A stretch of DNA of 64,000 nt from Laburnicola sp. R22_1. Taxonomy: Eukaryota > Ascomycota > Dothideomycetes > Pleosporales > Didymosphaeriaceae. The stretch lies in assembly GCA_014281115.1 (NCBI GenBank), contig JACONQ010000004.1, positions 3,348,001 to 3,412,000 of the forward strand. The letters are read 5' to 3'. Made by a program: the position numbers and the translations under genes. Positions 33,671-43,558 of this stretch are shown piece by piece; positions within the stretch are counted from its first letter, which is position 1; every line of letters starts with the position of its first letter. The notes under the pieces are model-generated. The model was given only the letters and a program-made list of their open reading frames with translations, made no database searches and was not told where the DNA came from.

Positions 33671-34561
33671 ATGCTCTCGCGAAAGCCTGCCGTCCTCTAT
33701 AGCGCTTGGCTGCCCCTCGGCCATAGTTGCACGACGTCATGCCGCCCGGCGCGCGCACACGACCTGCTGTCCCAGACGCGCCCCTACGCCCAGCACGCCC
33801 AGCACCCGGCCTCGCACGCCCATGGCCAGGAGGCCGACTCGCATTGGCCTGAGGCCGTCCCTCCCCACACGTCTCCGACGCCGTACCAGCTCCTCGGCTG
33901 CCACCGCGGCCAGGCCTACACAAAACACCGCTTCTACTCGCTCGTCAAGCTGTACCACCCGGACCGCTGCAACAGCTCGTCCCCAGTGGCCCATCTGCCG
34001 CACGCGGTCCGCGCAGAGCGCTACCGGCTTCTCGTCGCTGCACACGCCATCCTCTCGGACCATGCAAAGCGGAGAGCATACGATGTCTGGGGTCTCGGAT
34101 GGACCGGCCACCACCAGACACCCGTCTACCCGCCCCCCCACACGTCGCCGACGGACCAAAGACAATGGCAGTCCGACCCGCGGCACAATGCTACCTGGGA
34201 AGATTGGGAGCGCTGGTATCAGCACAAAAGCGGCACCGAGAGCGCTGAGCCACGAGACCTGTACATGAACAACTTTGCCTTCGTATCCCTAATATTCGCC
34301 ATCGTCACGATAGGAAGCGTCATGCAAGGCACTCGAGCTACTATGCTCACGTCTTCCGCCATGGAGCAGCATGACAGAGTCCACAGACAAACTTCCATAC
34401 AGCTCGCACGCACCAAACATGCCACCATTTCCGGTCATCGGGACGAGCGAATCCGCACCTTTTTAGAGCACAGAGAGTCCAATCTTGCAGGCGACGATGC
34501 TTACCAGCGCTTGCTCCCCCCTTCCGACTCATGCCTGCCTGACACCGTCCGAAAGCACTGA
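33671..34561 (+). CDS. J-domain (DnaJ-like) protein with a single membrane helix, probably mitochondrial
   Basis: Intronless, 296 residues from the ATG at 33671. The Arg/Ser/Ala-rich, acid-free N terminus (MLSRKPAVLYSAWLPLGHSC) looks like a mitochondrial targeting peptide. The J domain spans about residues 68-140: SPTPYQLLGCHRGQAYTKHRFYSLVKLYHPDR with the invariant HPD, then a helix-IV region KRRAYDVWG. A hydrophobic segment (FAFVSLIFAIVTIGSVM) lies at about 203-220, followed by a basic tail. It would stimulate an Hsp70 ATPase at a membrane; the client is unknown. Similar one-helix J proteins are common in filamentous ascomycetes. Confidence 0.82.
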   Translation: MLSRKPAVLYSAWLPLGHSCTTSCRPARAHDLLSQTRPYAQHAQHPASHAHGQEADSHWPEAVPPHTSPTPYQLLGCHRGQAYTKHRFYSLVKLYHPDRCNSSSPVAHLPHAVRAERYRLLVAAHAILSDHAKRRAYDVWGLGWTGHHQTPVYPPPHTSPTDQRQWQSDPRHNATWEDWERWYQHKSGTESAEPRDLYMNNFAFVSLIFAIVTIGSVMQGTRATMLTSSAMEQHDRVHRQTSIQLARTKHATISGHRDERIRTFLEHRESNLAGDDAYQRLLPPSDSCLPDTVRKH

Positions 34562-35533
34562 TAGAGCAGCAGGTAATTTGGATTCGCATATGGCCTCGAT
34601 GCATCGTCTTCTAACAGGATTCTCTTATTGCATTAATGGCTTTGGGATCATTCGGGCCTTGGTTCGTTTAGGTGCATGGGCGCCAGGCGGCAGTGTACAT
34701 GTATACTATAACACTGGGGTCTGTATATACGGCCGCTTTGACGGCAACATCCCCGTCTTCAATACGCTCGGACACCACATTACTTGGACGACACTGTATG
34801 ATTTCACGAACGCGCATAACAGCGAAAATGTACGTCTATTGCCTTCACAATGTCATGTCCAACATTGGCCACTCACTAGGAATGGGGCTTGCTTCTGGGA
34901 CGGAAGCTTCGGTCTACCTACCACATGAACACAACAGATACAGCAGGTTCCCTAATGGCACTGCATGCGTATGCGGGTCCACTTCCGACCAACATGCATG
35001 CTGCACACATGCGTCTTGCAGTTGGCAGCGTGCATGCATACCCGCTGTACGCATTACCCAAGATCTAGGGCGCCCCTACCCAAGAGAAATAATGCGGAAA
35101 GTGCGTCCGCTAGAAATGCAAGTCAACCATAGCTGCAGAATCGGTTGGATACATGCATCCATGGAGCATGCGAAATCATATAAATGACAGAAAGCCTAAC
35201 GTCAGGCACCAGCCGCATAGCTTACCGTATACATTAGTGGCGTTTGCGCAATTTGTTGATGGTGGGAAAAAAATCCATCCATGCCAAGTACAGTTCGGTA
35301 CTCCTGATACACTTTGCTGAAGCACGAGTAAGCGAGACGTACGTACAAGCACCTGCCACACAACCACCCCCGGCACAGTGAAACTATATCAAACGTTTTA
35401 TACGCCACCATGCGCCGCCACAATCCTACGCCTACCTCTTTGGCCCTTCACCCGCCGTCCGCGCCGTCCGCGCCGTCCGCTTCTCTTGTGGCTGGAAATT
35501 CGTGTGGGCTCAACGGCAGGGGAGGTGGCAAAC
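34562..35533. other. Convergent intergenic region
   Basis: Between the J-domain gene and the chitinase, both ending here. The part 34960-35175 is unusually rich in GCATGC/TGCATG palindromes. No coding support. Confidence 0.35.
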
Positions 35534-37541
35534 TCAATTGTTTGGAAACCCTGCGCGTAGGTTGTCGTACTGTGAGTCCGGATAGACTAGCCAATTGGGA
35601 TGCTGTTCCAGCCCTTGGTTGTTGGCTCCCCCGAGTTCTGCGACGACCTGTGAAGCAAATCAGTTTATGGTGCTAAGTGGTGTGTTTGACAGCGAGGTAC
35701 GGAAACCGGCTTCCGCATGGGAGGGCGTACACGGAGAAGGTTTTCTTCGGTGAAAGGTGAAAGGGTGGGGCGTCGACTAGTAGGGGAATACGTACGTTGC
35801 TGACGATGCTGCCGTCGTCTTGTCTGTCACCTGAAAGTTCCCACCACATGGCTCCTCCCAGTCCCCTCTGCTTGACCCATTGCGCTTTCCTCTGCGCCAT
35901 GCCTAGCGTGTCGTAGGTCACCAGTGTCCTCGTGTTGCTGTCATAGGAGTAGCTAGCTCCAGATTCCTCGTCAATATACTCTTGCGCGCCTGGCTGAGGC
36001 AGAGCTTTGTAGTCCCAGACGCCCGCTTCCCAAGATCCTTGACCGGTACCTTGGAATGGTTGCCCAGGGCCAGAGGTGTTGGTGAAGGCGCGACCGTAGA
36101 GCGGCATTCCAAGCACAATCTTGTCCGCGGGGACGCCTTGACTGACGTAGACGTCGATGACGGATTGGGTGTTGAATGGTGTGCTGGTTGGGCAGGATAA
36201 AGAGGGGAAAAGATTGGCTTGGTGGCCAGCTGCGCTGTCCCAGCTTCCTGCATAGTCGTATGCCTTCGCAGAAGGTTAGCATAGCATCGGATACAGTAAA
36301 TACATAGACTTACCATCAAGTTGATGAAGTCGAGCACTTGCGCCAACGCCCCGAGGGGCATGTTCTTGTAGTTCGATTCACCGGCCGGTGCTGCAATAGA
36401 CAAGACGAACTGCGGCCTCGTTCCCGTCTCGCCCTCTAGTTTAGTAGCATATGCGTCCATGGCCGAGCGGATCTCTTGAAGCAACAGGAGAAGTTGCTGT
36501 CCCTGCTCTGGGTTCTGCGGATACTCCCAGTCGATATCGATTCCATCGAAGCCCAGGTCTTTGATCAGCTTGATGCAGCTATCCGCAAACGTCCTGCGAC
36601 CTTGGGGCGTAGAAGCCGGCTTGTCGAAGTGCTTCTGCTCGTGTGCGTAGGTCCAGCCGCCGATGGAAAGAAGGACCTTCATATTGCGGTTCTTCTTCTT
36701 GAGAAGATAGAGCTGCTTCATATTGCCGTAGAGATTGTTGCCTTGGTCGTTCCACGAATCGCCGTCGTAGTGGATTTGGATGTCGGACCACGGGTCGGTC
36801 AAGATGACTTCGCCGTCTTCGCGATTGTCGCCGAAGGAGTAGAGGACGTGTGTCAGCTTTTCTGCGGGGACGGCCTGAGGAAAGTACTTTCGCCCGTAGA
36901 TGCCCTGTGGTCTGTCAGAATCATGTTTCGGACTGAGAGTTGGTGTGCTTTACCCAATTGACAAAGTAGGCCACTGATCGATATCCTTCCCTCATGATTG
37001 GTGTTGGCTGCGGTTGTGCTTTGGAATAGGCTGTGGAGGCTCTAGCTAAGGCCGTAGTTTTGGTTTTAAGATAGGGTGTGGAGCTTTGGGGGAAGACCGT
37101 AGACTTGGAAGTGGACCTGGAAGTAGACTTGGGAGTAGAACTGGAAGTTCTGGCAAGGCTCGTTGACTTCGAAGTTCTGGCAAGAGTCGTTGACTGGGAA
37201 GGTCTGGCAAGAGCTGTTGACCTGGAAGGTCTGGCAAGGGGCGTAGAGGCTGGAAGAGGCTGCTTGGTGGGTGTCTGTAGACCTCGGTTAGCGTTCAAGT
37301 GAATCTTAGATTGAAGATACTAGTAACAAAAATAGCGTGAGAAAGTCACACTTACACTGGATCTTCCAAACGTCTTCGTGTAACGAGCAGAAGAAGTGGC
37401 GGGGTAGCTTTTCGTTATACTTATACCACCCTTCGGAATCTGGATGCCTGGACCTTCGTTCGGAAAATACGGAGACTCGAAAACAGTCAGAAAATAGTAC
37501 AAGCTGAAAAGCAGGAAATTAATATAGCGCACAGAGAGCAT
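35534..37541 (-). CDS. GH18 chitinase with N-terminal membrane anchor and Ser/Thr repeat region
   Basis: Reverse-strand exons 37356-37541, 36954-37274, 36314-36904, 35796-36263 and 35534-35647 give 559 residues. Introns are 81, 49, 50 and 148 bases; the last is long for this window and least certain. The N terminus has a hydrophobic segment (INFLLFSLYYFLTVF, residues ~8-22) that could be a type II anchor or uncleaved signal. Residues ~65-135 are 9-residue Ser/Thr repeats (LARPSRSTA type). The GH18 barrel starts at SVAYFVNWGIYGR (~160); LLSIGGWTY and the catalytic DGIDIDWE at 289-296 (E296 the acid) are intact, as are GMPLYGRAF and GAMWWELSGD. Retaining hydrolysis of chitin, in wall remodelling or nutrition. 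Confidence 0.9.
37144..37240 (-). repeat. 27-base coding minisatellite inside the chitinase gene
   Basis: About four tandem units containing GGTCTGGCAAG (+ strand), each encoding nine residues of the LARTSKSTS type. Unit length is a multiple of three, so copy-number change keeps the frame. Confidence 0.75.
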
Positions 37542-37883
37542 CGTGCTGTTTGGAGGATAACTTGTGTGGCTGATAGGTGCGCCACGCTTACGTCATCCGG
37601 TTATGTTGAGCACCACATCTCACCTCAGCAAGACGTGAGAGGCCAGCATTTGAGGAGAGCACCGCGATAAACCTTGCAAATAGGTGAAGAGCCCACATCG
37701 CATAAACCTTGCAAGCAGCACCTCGGTGTTTCCCTCAACAGCTCGCTCTTAAATGTCACGAGCGACGTGGCACATTGGCAACAGCATGCCGTGGACGCAC
37801 TTTGAGAGACCAACGAAAGAGTCTGGAAATGGATGGCACCTAACGGCGAAGAACCCGTGGTGAAAAGACCGGACGCACTTGTG
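37542..37883. other. Intergenic region, chitinase promoter
   Basis: Short interval between the chitinase start and the putative small secreted protein gene, same strand. Contains a duplicated GCATAAACCTTGCAA / GATAAACCTTGCAA motif at about 37666-37712. No gene seen. Confidence 0.3.
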
Positions 37884-38223
37884 CTACTCGAATAGACAAT
37901 CATCACATCCGACGCCGTACGATGTGATAGAGTTGGATGCAGGCGTCTTCGACGCGTCGGCTTTGGATGGAGGGATCGATCAACGTACCAAGAACGTAAG
38001 CAGCTTTTCGACCTGCTGTTGAAGCTTGGCCACCTTTCCTTCTATCTGGAGGCACCACGAACATGATTGGGGATACGGCAGTTGTGCGCAAACGACGGGT
38101 GTGAGAAGGAGGTTGGCAGTGAGGAGAAAGCCGAAGACGGCACGTGCACCCTAGAAAGACAGTGACAGTCAGGTGTTCCACACTTTGATCTCAGCATAAT
38201 TCCTTAGGTCAACTTACCAACAT
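37884..38223 (-). CDS. Possible small secreted cysteine-containing protein
   Basis: Tentative. Reverse-strand exons 38218-38223 (ATG TTG only), 37989-38150 and 37884-37946 would give 76 residues: a good signal peptide (AVFGFLLTANLLLTPVVCA), then QLPYPQSCSWC, an amphipathic helix (EGKVAKLQQQVEKLL) and a C-terminal CDDC. Four Cys in two CxxC pairs are the only marked feature. Intron 1 (67 bases, GTAAGT/TTCTAG) looks sound; intron 2 is only 42 bases and if it is not spliced the protein ends after TFLVR (58 residues). Position next to a chitinase and the secreted form suggest an apoplastic or wall role, which is speculation. Confidence 0.45.
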
Positions 38224-39539
38224 CTTCGCGCTCGGAACTCACACGCTCCGTCTTGGATCACGACGTCTCGAGGGCGCTCTCTTCACTATTTATCTAGCTC
38301 CAGCAGATTCGCCTATGCATTCCTCAACTGTCCTTACTCCCTCTAGTCCAAGATACCCAGGGCAGCCAGGAGTGTCTCTTCATGCATAAAATTCTAGAGC
38401 GACCTCGCCAAAAAGGACAAATGTGTCGTTTTCAGGTACGCGAGGAATGCTCAGCAAAGCCTCCATTCCAAGGGGCACACGACAGTGCATATGATTGCAA
38501 CAGCATGGAATGTAATATCACAGACGGCTTCCAAAAGCGGAATGCGTCTGCTAATGAATATTCAACATGATATGTTAACATCATTGACAGCTTCCATAGG
38601 CATCGGGCAGTATTTTCGGATTCTGATTAGCCTCTCGCATTCACTGCTTCGAAAAGTACAAGTACCGACTTGGAGCATTTGTTGCAACTACCTACCGCAG
38701 TTATAAGTCGGAATCAAACGACCGGTTTCTTTTGTCGGCGCCATAGTTCGGAGAGCTTAGATCTCCTTTGTAAGCCGACTTCTCTCCAAATGTGGGTTCA
38801 ACACTAGTGAGATAGATTCAATTGAAGGTTTTGCGGTATTACTTGCGCATAAGGCGTTTGTAAGCTCGTTGTAGGGCAACATTGATCTCAAGTACCAACT
38901 TTCTCGTGATTGTATAAGAACAACAATGGACACTGTCTCTTGGTTCCGAGGTTAGGTGCAAAAGTAGATAGATACTTGATAGGGTGTGCTTCAATTACTG
39001 ATGCATACATAGGACAAACCCTTCCGTGGGCCTCGTTCGGACCTCGAGTTCGTTGCACTGGGTCGTCCAGCTTTAAGTACTGATTCAAGTGCATAACCAC
39101 TGCCGAAAAGCTCCACGCACACCCATATGCCCAGGTCCAGACATGGAGTGTACGGGCCTACTCGTCGCTACTATAGAGATCATCTAAGCATCTTCACCAG
39201 CATCAATAAGGCACCATTTCCTACTATTTTGAGTAATCTCATTACAAGGACAATTTGAGGTAGGAAATATAGAGCCAACTTTGTGCCTCACTGAACATTA
39301 TTACGTCAATCCAATTCGAACCAAGTCACGGCCGATTTCCTCCGCGAAGATTCTGGATTTAGTAAAGTAAACACAACAGCCTCCTCTTGTTTCAATTTGC
39401 AACTCTTCCTCATTACCGGCCCTTCATGCCATCCATAGAGGGCTACCCACACCGTCACTTTCCAACGGTGCGCTTTCGCTTCAAAGCTCAAAAGCTTCTC
39501 CGTCCATACCCGCCATTCTTCCACTTTCCACGTCACTGA
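38224..39539. other. Intergenic region
   Basis: 1.3 kb without a supported gene. A reverse-strand frame at 39306-39536 directly follows the 3CxxC stop codon but has no family features and is probably 3' UTR. Confidence 0.35.
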
Positions 39540-39983
39540 CTAGAAGAAGTCGTCTCCCTCGCGACAAACGCCCCTCTTACATCCTTCACAAGACTCACTC
39601 TTATGCGGAAGTCGTCTCTGCTTCACCACATAGACCGGCTTCGCCATCTCCACACCCTCCCACTTCTTCAGCCGATACACAACGCGACCAATGTACGATT
39701 GCTTGTCCAGGACCAGATGACCGAGACTATCGCAGTTTTTGCAGCGCTGATTGTAGACGCTGGCATTGCATTTGTTGCCTGGATACTTTCTGATGACGAT
39801 GGCTATCTTCTTGCTGCTCCAGCCCCGCGTATGGCAGTCGCTGTCAGAGCAGGTGAACTTGCCCATGACTGACGTTTGGTACTTGGCGTCGGCGTCGTGC
39901 GAAGTGGGCGCGCGGTAGAACTTTAGGGTGCTGAGGTATGGAGCGACGGCGTTCTTGACGTCGTTGTTCCAGAATGGGTACAT
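39540..39983 (-). CDS. 3CxxC-type zinc-binding protein
   Basis: Reverse strand, 147 residues from the ATG at 39983 (MYPFWNND). The 3CxxC pattern is clear: FTCSDSDC with GWSSKKIAIVIR, then NQRCKNC, and a last pair CEGC with GVC near the end; the helix YIGRVVYRLKKW between them is typical. The domain is found in fungal proteins and in animal receptor-transport proteins; its job in fungi is not known. The frame stays open for about 49 codons upstream of this ATG with a Lys/Ser/Thr-rich, plausible N-terminal sequence, but no ATG lies in that frame; an ATG at 40137 is one base out of frame across a run of five A (40127-40131). So the true start may be 40137 with a frameshift or sequence error. Confidence 0.75.
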   Translation of the reverse strand: MYPFWNNDVKNAVAPYLSTLKFYRAPTSHDADAKYQTSVMGKFTCSDSDCHTRGWSSKKIAIVIRKYPGNKCNASVYNQRCKNCDSLGHLVLDKQSYIGRVVYRLKKWEGVEMAKPVYVVKQRRLPHKSESCEGCKRGVCREGDDFF

Positions 39984-40137
39984 GTAGGTTATCTGGGGCT
40001 CGTGGTCGGGCGACGCTTTTGCGGTGCTGTTGGATTTGTTCTTGCTCGTCTTTTTCTTGGGTTCGTGACGAGATGTGTTGCCTGGTTCTTCTGCGGTGCT
40101 GCTGGATTGGTCCTTGTTCGTCTTTGTTTTTGGTCAT

Positions 40138-41461
40138 GTTGGTGTTGAGATGAAGTATTTTAAGATGATGTAGTTTTACGATGGAGTAGGAAGACTACCA
40201 CGACGAAAGCTGCGTGAGACGTGCACATGTGGGACGTGTTTCCATCCGGAGAGCTGCCAAGAGGCGCGGGGTCTCCCGTTGTTACACGGCAGAAACCTGA
40301 CAACGAAGCACATGCACCTCGCCGCATCGAGTAACATAAAACGTAGGTTTTCTGCAATGTAGATAACATTGCAGAAACTCGAAGAAGTACATTACGGATG
40401 TCGTACTTTTACTGTGTGGCCGACGACCACTTTCACAGGGACTAGCTATTGCATTTTCGTACATCGATGTTAAAACTAGGACTTGGACGAAGCATAAAAC
40501 GACACTCACGAAGAACAATAGCACGAATCAATGTGTAACCAGAACTAACCTTTTTATCGTATTTTGAAAAACATACAGATATTGCTGAAAAAGAACAGAC
40601 AGAAAGGTATACAATTCGGTGATCAACTTTTGTTTGAGTTCCTAGCAGAACAGCTTGATGGACCATGTGTCCAAACTCCAAACATTTTCGAATGCCCACC
40701 CCTACACAGAAGAAACCGCGTAGTGAAAGGAAGGAGAAGATTCGCACGCGATTCATATGCAACCATTATCCAACAGTTCGGAAGGACAATTCCTTCTCCA
40801 AACATGCGCAGGTGAACACCACATTTTGGGACCTAGGAAGGGCATCACTAAAGGGTCTGTTTTATTTGAGCCGACTAGTTGCACATATCTGCAGGTTGGT
40901 TTTTTTTAGTGCTCCCAGAAAGCGTAATCATGTTGGCAAGGAGATGACGCAGGCGTTGGGAGAGTGACAGTGTATTATACATGAACCGATCTCCATAGAT
41001 TTTCGACAGACACTGTGCACACATCACACTACTATTTCCAATCCACAGTTTTCCATACTAATATCCAAACGTAATTCATTCATGACAAGCAAAGAACGAG
41101 TTTTGTTTTCCACATTGTTTTGGAGTAAACCAGAATGAACACCATCCTATTTGCATGTATGCGGACAAGCCCAAGAGCAGCCTCATAACCTCTAGTGATC
41201 TGGAACGAGGAACACGAACACAGACAGCATGGAACCATATTACCTACTACGCACCAAACAGCAATGTATATGTGTGTTTTCCTTTGGCTATTCTCACCGA
41301 GAGGGACGTCAACCGGCCATAGTAAGTCTGTACGCTAAGGTAAGTCACCAGTCACGTGACTTATCACGTGAAATCAGTTGGGTGCACCATGCTCGTGCAC
41401 ATGTCAGTAACCACTCCATACTCACAACAATGTATATCGATTAAAATTGAGAGGGTATCTT
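40138..41461. other. Intergenic region with paired CACGTG palindromes
   Basis: 1.3 kb between the 3CxxC gene (-) and the end of RNase T2 (-). No gene seen. GTCACGTGAC at 41351-41360 and ATCACGTGA at 41363-41371 are two E-box palindromes in close spacing, too far (about 1.2 kb) from the next start to assign with ease. Confidence 0.4.
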
Positions 41462-42810
41462 TCAAATTCCCTGCCACACAATCTCTATCTGCGAGGCGTG
41501 GCCTGCACCCGCAAATACCTTCTCCTGTGTGCTTCCACTCGCGGTACTATCGGCACTCCACGCGGCATTCCCTCCCACGGCTAGCTTGCCGTCTGCACTC
41601 GTGAAAGCCGTTGCCGTGCTCACACCGCTTCCGCAGGTGAACGCACCAGATACCACGCCGCACTTGCCCTTTGACGAAGTGAGTGTGAAGCCATTGCCCG
41701 ATGTAGCAGCAGTGAAGGTAGCACATGTGCCCGTGATGTACCAAGTACCCGCAGAAATAATGCATCCATTCTTCGAACCACTGACGTTGACATTTAAGTA
41801 ACCCTTACCGCTAAAGGGCGTACCAGGGGTGCTGGTGCTTGTCGGGGAGGATCCGCTGCCAGTAGTAGTTGGAGCAGGAGTGCTGCCGCCATTCTTGGGC
41901 AGGTACTTGATGCCGGAAGAAGGACAGGTGGACTTCGTGCCATCTGGATCAGAGGCTACGAACTCGCCTGTCTGAACAGATCCGCGGACATTGTAGTGGT
42001 ACCAAATCTCATTGAATACTCCGGACTTGCAACCTAAGGTGACCGTGACACCGGGGCGGTTGGCAGAGAGTGCGGCTTGTATTTGAGCGGTGGTATATGT
42101 TTTTGAGGTGGAAGGGGTGATGCCTGCTGCTGCGAGCCACTTTACAAAGATTAGCTTCCCACTTGAGGAGGTGACACTGCCAGACCTACCTCGTAGCTGG
42201 GCAGTGACTTGAAAAGGTCGACCGCTTTTTGGAAGTAATCCACAACTTCCTCAGTGGGCTTGTGATCGGAATAGCACTCAGGCTCTAGTGTGGAGATGCA
42301 TGTTCCGTGTTTGCTCCACTCATGCTCCCAAAATGTCTCGTCATCGCCCTTGTAGTCCTTCCAATATGTGCTCATGTAGTCTAGAAGGTCTGTCTTGCCA
42401 AATGACTGAATGATGGCAGAGATATTCGAGTAGACGCGAGTAGAGTCACAGTTCGCATCGTATGTGCCATCACATCGATCCGGCCTGGATCAATTCGACA
42501 ATTAGCTTTCTAATACTGCCAAGATATGCGCGAGGAAAGAACAAGCGTACCATAGGCCATGAATGGTCCAAGAATCATCAGGTCCAGTTGCGGGGGCTGT
42601 GTCCCAAAATTGTGTCTGAAGTAGGTGTCCACCAGGAGCATTCAAGCAACACAGATCCTGCACAATAGTAGTGTTGTGACAGCTCAACTGCGGGTTCGAG
42701 CATGACTGCGGAGTTCCTCCGAGCACTGTCTGTCCGCCACCGAGCAGCACCTGGGCGCCGCTGAGGGCGAGCTTCGAGAGCGTTCTTATCGAAGGTGCTG
42801 AAGAAGCCAT
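41462..42810 (-). CDS. Secreted ribonuclease T2 with C-terminal extension domain
   Basis: Reverse-strand exons 42551-42810, 42190-42484 and 41462-42139 give 410 residues; introns 66 and 50 bases. Base-nonspecific RNase producing 3'-phosphates via 2',3'-cyclic intermediates. Both catalytic boxes are intact: WTIHGLWPD (H84) and FWEHEWSKHGTC (E142, H146). Cys residues fit the family disulphides. The N terminus is moderately hydrophobic (LSKLALSGAQVLLGGG) and may be a weak signal peptide. A Ser/Thr/Pro linker at ~270-290 leads to a ~120-residue beta-rich domain (GYLNVNVSGSKNGCIISAGTWY ... EIVWQGI), as in other fungal long T2 enzymes. An upstream in-frame ATG at 42897 is possible. Confidence 0.92.
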
Positions 42811-43558
42811 TGTTTCCGCGGTGGGAGATGCGACGGTGTTGAGGAGCGGGCGAGCATGTTGAGCCCCATCTTTTATACCCTTCACCCAGGACGCCATCCT
42901 TAGCCGTGGTGAGGCCTTGGGAGACGAGGCACTCTGACGCAAGTGGAGGCCGGTAAGAGTCCGAAAGCGGGAGGTCGTCGAGTTGCACGGTGGTAAGCGA
43001 TTCTAGCTTCCGAGGACGCGCCCGCAATTATGGCTGGTATATGAAGGGGCTCGTTCTAACTTCCAAGAAAAAGCGCCGAGCCACTCCAGGCGCAGCACCA
43101 GGCAGCAGACAGCGCGAGGTCACGCAGGCTAGAGGCATGATGAGGATCGCTGGCCGAGAGGGGATGGGAGGCCAGTCGAGGCGGCAAGGTGATCGGAGGG
43201 GAGGGATGCACGTGGGCCGACGAGCGGGTCCCTGCGTCTCAGGGCGGTCATGATGGTCAGATGGCGCACAGCGGCGGGCAAGCTAACTGGTTGCGGGTTG
43301 GCGTGTTTCGGTCAGACGAGGCAGCCTCTGCTCCATAGACACGTCCATCCAGTGCCGAAAACAGGTGCTGCAGAGTGGTATTTCCGTAAGTGAGCTCAGG
43401 ACTCTGGGTATCTATTCTTCACAACTCGTATGCTGCCCGGACCACACTCCACGCTACAAGACAAGCCCCCTCAGTATGCGCACGCCTTCGTCTGTCCATG
43501 CTCTCGAAAAGCGAGAATATCGTACAGCGCCACACCGAAAAACAAAACAAAACTAAAC
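42811..43558. other. Intergenic region, RNase T2 promoter
   Basis: Between the RNase T2 start and the end of the HAD-SAK gene, both reverse strand. The 43,040-43,260 part is purine/GC-rich. No supported gene. Confidence 0.3.

Noticed and set aside
39306..39536. Reverse-strand frame just after the 3CxxC stop
   Set aside because: Short, no family features; more likely 3' UTR than a second gene or a C-terminal extension.
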